Shown one piece after another: positions 59,840-64,000 of a stretch of 64,000 bases of DNA. The stretch lies in assembly GCA_022570795.1 (NCBI GenBank), contig JAKUDP010000003.1, positions 1,798,001 through 1,862,000 of the forward strand. Direction: 5' to 3'. The stretch is from Sphaerulina vaccinii. Taxonomy: Eukaryota > Ascomycota > Dothideomycetes > Mycosphaerellales > Mycosphaerellaceae. How positions within the stretch are numbered: the first letter of the stretch is position 1; the number at the start of each line of letters is the position of its first letter. Position numbers and translations under genes: made by a program. The notes beneath the pieces were generated by a model. That model was not told the DNA's origin and searched no databases. It saw nothing but the letters and a program-made list of their open reading frames with translations.

Positions 59840-62376
59840 ATGCCAACTGATCCGTTCCTACCGGAGGGCCGACAGTTCCCTCGGACACGCTCGCCCGACG
59901 CTGGCGGAGGTAGCGATCGTAAGCGTCGCCGAAAGGTCCTCTCCTGTTACGACTGTCGGAGACGCAAACTCCAGTGTGACCGAGCACTACCTGCCTGTGG
60001 ACGCTGTACGAAGGCTGGCCAAGCTGCGAATTGCTTGTACCTGGAGGATGCCACCGATGCACCAATCCGAGAGGAGCCTATTGTGGCTCCTGGTTCACAT
60101 AAACTACCTCCGTTCTATGGCCACTCTATGAGACCTATTGGAGCAAATGCACCCTCTGGAGACCTTCTCTCGCGACTCGAGTATCAGGATGGACGCATCA
60201 AGCAGCTCGAGGCCGCCTTGGTCAAGGCTGGTGCACCTGGTGGCAAAGCGCATCTGCCGCCCACGCCTGAGTCTATGCCTGGTACTGGAGCATTGGAGAC
60301 CATGGCACCTGTTCAAGACCGAGAGACTACATTATTGCGCGGCAAGGCCTTCAAGACACAGTTCCATGGCAACACACATCCAGGCGCCTTGATTGCTCGA
60401 ATACCTGAGCTACATGGCTTCACCAGAGGTATGAAAAACTGTCTCCAGTTATGGAGATGCACATTATACTTCATCAATTAGTTGATGCTGACTACCTTAC
60501 AGAAACTTTCGAACAATTCCCTGCGCTGTCTAGGATCAAGGAAGACATGGGTTCGCTCGAGGTGCGGACTGATTACGCCGGATCTAAACATGGTCCAGTA
60601 ACAGACGAAGCACTCAAGCTCCTCCTACCACCGAAGGATGAAAGCGACCAGCTGATTGAGATATACCTCGAGAATTATGGGAATTTGTATAATGTTCTGC
60701 ACCTGCCGTCCTTCTGGAACGAATACCAAGAGATGTGGACCGAAGGAGTTCAGAAAGCCAAGCCACATTTTGCGGCTCTTCTGCTGTGCATGATGGCCGC
60801 TGGACAATGCCTGACAACGACCTCGCCGTGGTTGTATAGAGCAAACAGCTCAACGGCGCGCGAGAAGGCGATATCCTGGATATCGTCAGTAGACGACTGG
60901 CTTGTATCGCAAAGTCAAAAGCACGTCGCGGCTATTGACTTCCAGCTCAGAGTTATACTCTTGGTAGCCAAGAACGTCACGGCACGAAAGTTCAAACGGA
61001 CATGGACCGAGTGCGGAAACGTGCTTCGCTTCTGCATGGCAGCAGGTCTACACAGAACACCTGAGCTTATCCGCAAGCCGACATCTATCCTTGATAAGGA
61101 GCTGCGAAAGCGTGTGTGGGCATCAGTCGTTGAGCTCGAATTGCAAGCATCGTTCGATCGTGGAATGATCTCCGCGCCATGGACACTGCAGTCAGATTGT
61201 CCTGGACCAGTGCATGTGCACGACGACGATATCGATCAGGAAACGCAACATCTACCTGCCTTGCGCCGCTTCAACGACTTCACGCCCACATCTTACCTCT
61301 GCCTCGCTAGCGATTCACATCAACTACGCGCCACACTCAACACATACCTCAACAACATCCGACAGCCCGTTTCATTCGAAGAGACCAAGCGCTATACAGA
61401 CGAGATCGAGTACCACCTGCAGAATATCCCAGACTGGCCCGAAGCACCAGCCGCAGCACTAGTCCCGAAAGTGATGCTCGACATCAATCTGAGGCAGTAC
61501 ATGCTCGTTCTCCACGACCGCCAAATCAGAACAGCAGAAACGAAAGCCGAGCGCGATTTCAGCCGAATGATCCTCATCGAAACCGCAACGAAGATGGTAC
61601 AGGCCCACAAATCACTCACAGAGAGAGGTTGCTACGCTCTCGAAATGCTCTGCTACGATCAGCTTCGCGCCGGCATGTCTCTATGCCACATCTCCGCCAC
61701 AAACCCCCACAACGACGACGCTCTCGGCCATGCCATAGACGAAGCAGCTTTCAAACTCGTACCAGAATGTTGCGAGATGTTAACTGACAAGGTAATCCGC
61801 TTCGGCCGCGAGCAGCGACAATTATGGATCCTGCTTGCCGCTAATGGATACATGAAGAGTAAGAAAGACCCTTCGAAACGATTAGTATACATGCAAGAAG
61901 CAGTCGACAAAGTCACACGACCTTATTACAAAATCATGGCATGTCAAGAAGATGCCCCAGCAGAACCTAGTGTACCGCAAGGTACGGCTACTGCACAGGT
62001 CGTCACGGAACCGATTGCGAATAATAAGAGCCAGCATCCTTTCAAGGCGGGACAAGTTACGAATGTTTTGTCCGACTACAATTATCAACAAGCGACTGCT
62101 GGTGCTGCCGGACCAGTGCCAAATTTGGCAGATCCTACTGCTATGCTTGATTTGGATGAAATTGCTGCTTGGACTTTTGAGGATTGGAGTTTTAATCCTG
62201 CGGATTTGGCGGGTATGAATATGAGTATGAGTATGAGTGGGCATTTTGGTGCGACGCCTGGGGCTGGAAACTTTGGCGCGACACCTGGTGCTGGAAGTGC
62301 TGGATTCGGGCCAACGCCGCAGAGCAACATCAATGGAAATGGCTATGAAGCACAGTATCCTGATCGAACGACATGA
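59840..62376 (+). CDS. Zn2Cys6 transcription factor with fungal-specific regulatory domain
   Basis: A nuclear regulator. Exons 59840-60428 and 60503-62376 join to 820 aa over a 74-bp intron (donor GTATGA, branch GCTGAC, acceptor TTACAG; codon G|AA). Zinc cluster at about residues 35-65: LSCYDCRRRKLQCDRALPAC then GRCTKAGQAANC (C-x2-C-x6-C-x6-C-x2-C-x8-C). A coiled-coil-like linker follows (LSRLEYQDGRIKQLEAALVK), then the middle homology region from about 270: YGNLYNVLHLPSFWNEYQEM, CGNVLRFCMAAGLHRTPELI, RKRVWASVVELELQASFDRG. The C-terminus is Gly/Met/Pro-rich, with a short duplicated block (GATPGAG twice, then FGPTPQ), and an acidic-aromatic segment before it (AAWTFEDWSFNPADLAGMN) that looks like an activation domain. 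No lesion. Target genes unknown. Confidence 0.9.
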
Positions 62377-62990
62377 GCGGCCGCTTGCGAGGAGATGGAG
62401 AATGGAGCATGGGATTAGGGAGTAAGGAATTGACTTCTATTTGCATGAGAATGGACTATGATATCCGAGGGAAATTTGATCCGAGTTCAGCTGTACAGAG
62501 AGGAATGAACACCGCTTTCTCCCAACGTGGCTTATGTGTACAGTGCAGAAAACTTTCATGGAAATCGAAGCCTAATCATATATATCTCTATTCTCTTGCC
62601 CACGACTTTTTTCTTTTAGTAAGCCTGGATCCTGTATGGACGGACAAGGCTGTACACACAGCAACAAAGCCTGGGCCGCCCGAGACGTCGCTGATGAGAC
62701 CTTCTGCCGTCGGGCGATCTCTTGAGTGACTCTTTGATATGACACCAAAGCAATACAGTCCTGCTCTCGAGGCGATCGTCCAGAGTCCTTGATTCGTGGG
62801 GGGAATATGCAAGCAAAGTAGACTCAGTCCCGAGTGAAAGCCTTCGACTTGATGAGTTGCGTTGATGTGGTCCCTAAGAGTGGTGTGTCGCAGCATGCAA
62901 GCCCGGGAGCAGAGTATGGCGGAAGTTCTTTTGGTAACGAAGAGTGGTGAATGATCCTTGTTCGTGATCGTACAATCCCGAACAATCTAT
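62377..62990. other. 3' intergenic region, nothing recognised
   Basis: 614 bp downstream of the Zn2Cys6 regulator. Short overlapping frames only. Confidence 0.35.
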
Positions 62991-63329
62991 TCATCGACGA
63001 CCATGATACGTAAAGTCCGTCTCGCTTTCGCTCCATTCTGACATGTTTGAAGAGACGGAAGTGGTTCGAGTATATCGCGTCCTGGTGGTGGTGGTATCTT
63101 CTGGTGAAAGTAGGTCCATGCTGTCTTTGCGAATTGGTTGTGGCTTGGGTGTAGGCTTGCTCAGGTCCTCGTCAAGAGCGAGTCGCTGGAAGAGTTGATG
63201 GACAGTGAGCTGGTATGTAGCCATGGTTTCGTTGATAGTCCTTTGAGTGCCTTGATGTGGTTGTGGACTAGGCTTGCAGCAGGCGTGGGATGTTGGTGGG
63301 GTATGGCTACGAGGGTTGGCTGTTCGCAA
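62991..63329 (-). CDS. small putative protein, low confidence
   Basis: The frame is up to 112 aa. An internal ATG at 63224 starts MATYQLTVHQLFQRLALDED, followed by a polar segment (SKPTPKPQPIRKDSMDLLSP) and a Ser/Thr/Arg-rich end (TTSVSSNMSEWSESETDFTY). Codon use looks like coding sequence, but I know no family and no supporting splice site was found. May be a small real gene or chance. Confidence 0.35.
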   Translation of the reverse strand: MRTANPRSHTPPTSHACCKPSPQPHQGTQRTINETMATYQLTVHQLFQRLALDEDLSKPTPKPQPIRKDSMDLLSPEDTTTTRTRYTRTTSVSSNMSEWSESETDFTYHGRR

Positions 63330-64000
63330 TCCTTCAGCTCTTGATGAATGATGCTGTAACTGATGAATGATGAAGAAAGATGTTTGCCTGGAGTCTCAAA
63401 GCTGTTTATACATGCCACTGCGCCTCCAACAGGGAGAGCTGTTGTCACTATTTCTTATGCCATCTTATCTGATCATGCGCTCAGGATCTATCCTGGCTGC
63501 ATATGCCACCCACTTTCGTACGCGCTAAAATCCGATGTCCGCGGATTCTCCGTACGTACGGTCACGCAACTGCCCGAGCCCGTTCATGCTTAGGCACCAG
63601 TGATAGATGAGGTGATGACCTCAATCGCTGTTGGATGGCTTCTTCAGCTCGTGGTTGTTGTGGAGATGCAAGGCTGTTGTGTTGTCGGTGACGAACTTCG
63701 TGGGATGCATCTGTGAGCTTGACTCGTCAATGCCGTCTGTACGCGCTGTGTGCTGCAGCTCCCATAGCTACAATAGCTAGGCATGCAGCACCATTGGCCT
63801 TAGCATAGGTCCGTGGGATGTTGTATCGTCAGATTCGTGGCGCTGTTGCTGCATATCGATGAAAGCGGCCGCATTGCCAGACAGGATGTGTTCCACTGCA
63901 ATATGTAGCTCTGGGAGCCCGATGCTCGACTTGGTCAGGCATTGAATGTGGATGCGGAGCAATGCGCTGTTGCTTTGAAAGTCTTTGGTAGGCATGCTCA
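63330..64000. other. right end of window, nothing recognised
   Basis: 671 bp with only short frames on both strands; no repeat or RNA gene seen. Confidence 0.35.

Overview
This window is nuclear DNA of a filamentous ascomycete. The evidence is short introns (about 42-135 bp) with GT..AG ends, long intergenic spacers, Zn2Cys6 transcription factors, a NACHT-ankyrin NLR-like gene, a hydrophobin-like protein, a fungal-type SdhC and a P5B ATPase. The family mix and MYND/F-box paralogues suggest Pezizomycotina, plausibly Dothideomycetes; the class is inference from gene content only. No bacterial features, rRNA genes or intact canonical tRNA genes were seen.

Layout. 1-3.6 kb: the 5' part of THO2 (mRNA export) diverges from cytosolic glutamyl-tRNA synthetase. 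3.9-9.1 kb: a NACHT-ankyrin gene whose ankyrin part is frameshifted and followed by about 600 bp of AT-rich degenerate repeat and a second ankyrin fragment. 9.4-15.3 kb: an unknown multi-exon gene, a GH78 alpha-L-rhamnosidase and a T5orf172/GIY-YIG-like protein. 15.5-21.1 kb: two tandem paralogous MYND proteins (one frameshifted) and a fungal transcription-factor-domain protein without a visible zinc cluster. 22.6-30.3 kb: SDHC, POP2/CAF1 deadenylase and an NDUFB3-like complex I subunit, interspersed with two arrays of about 235-bp tRNA-like units. 30.5-33.8 kb: a hypothetical protein with an internal duplication and a Zn2Cys6 regulator. 35.4-46.2 kb: an accessory block with a secreted intradiol dioxygenase, a DUF4259/MYND-type protein, a frameshifted F-box-like gene, a broken heme-thiolate peroxidase, a GFA-domain protein, a Cys-rich hydrophobin-like protein and a Cys-rich single-pass membrane protein. 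46.7-62.4 kb: CYK3 (cytokinesis), a C2H2 protein, a YPK9-type P5B ATPase and a large Zn2Cys6 regulator. The last 1.6 kb holds at most one small putative gene.

How it fits together. Housekeeping genes (THO2, GluRS, SDHC, POP2, NDUFB3, CYK3, YPK9) have clean frames. Lesions lie in fast-evolving families (NLR-like, MYND, F-box, peroxidase, possibly GFA). No operon or biosynthetic cluster is evident. The most unusual feature is the pair of tRNA-like arrays flanking POP2/NDUFB3. Nearly every unit carries, on the minus strand, a TATA-like box, an A-box-like element, a conserved 17-bp hairpin with a variable loop and a T-rich terminator-like tract, that is, the parts of a Pol III gene.
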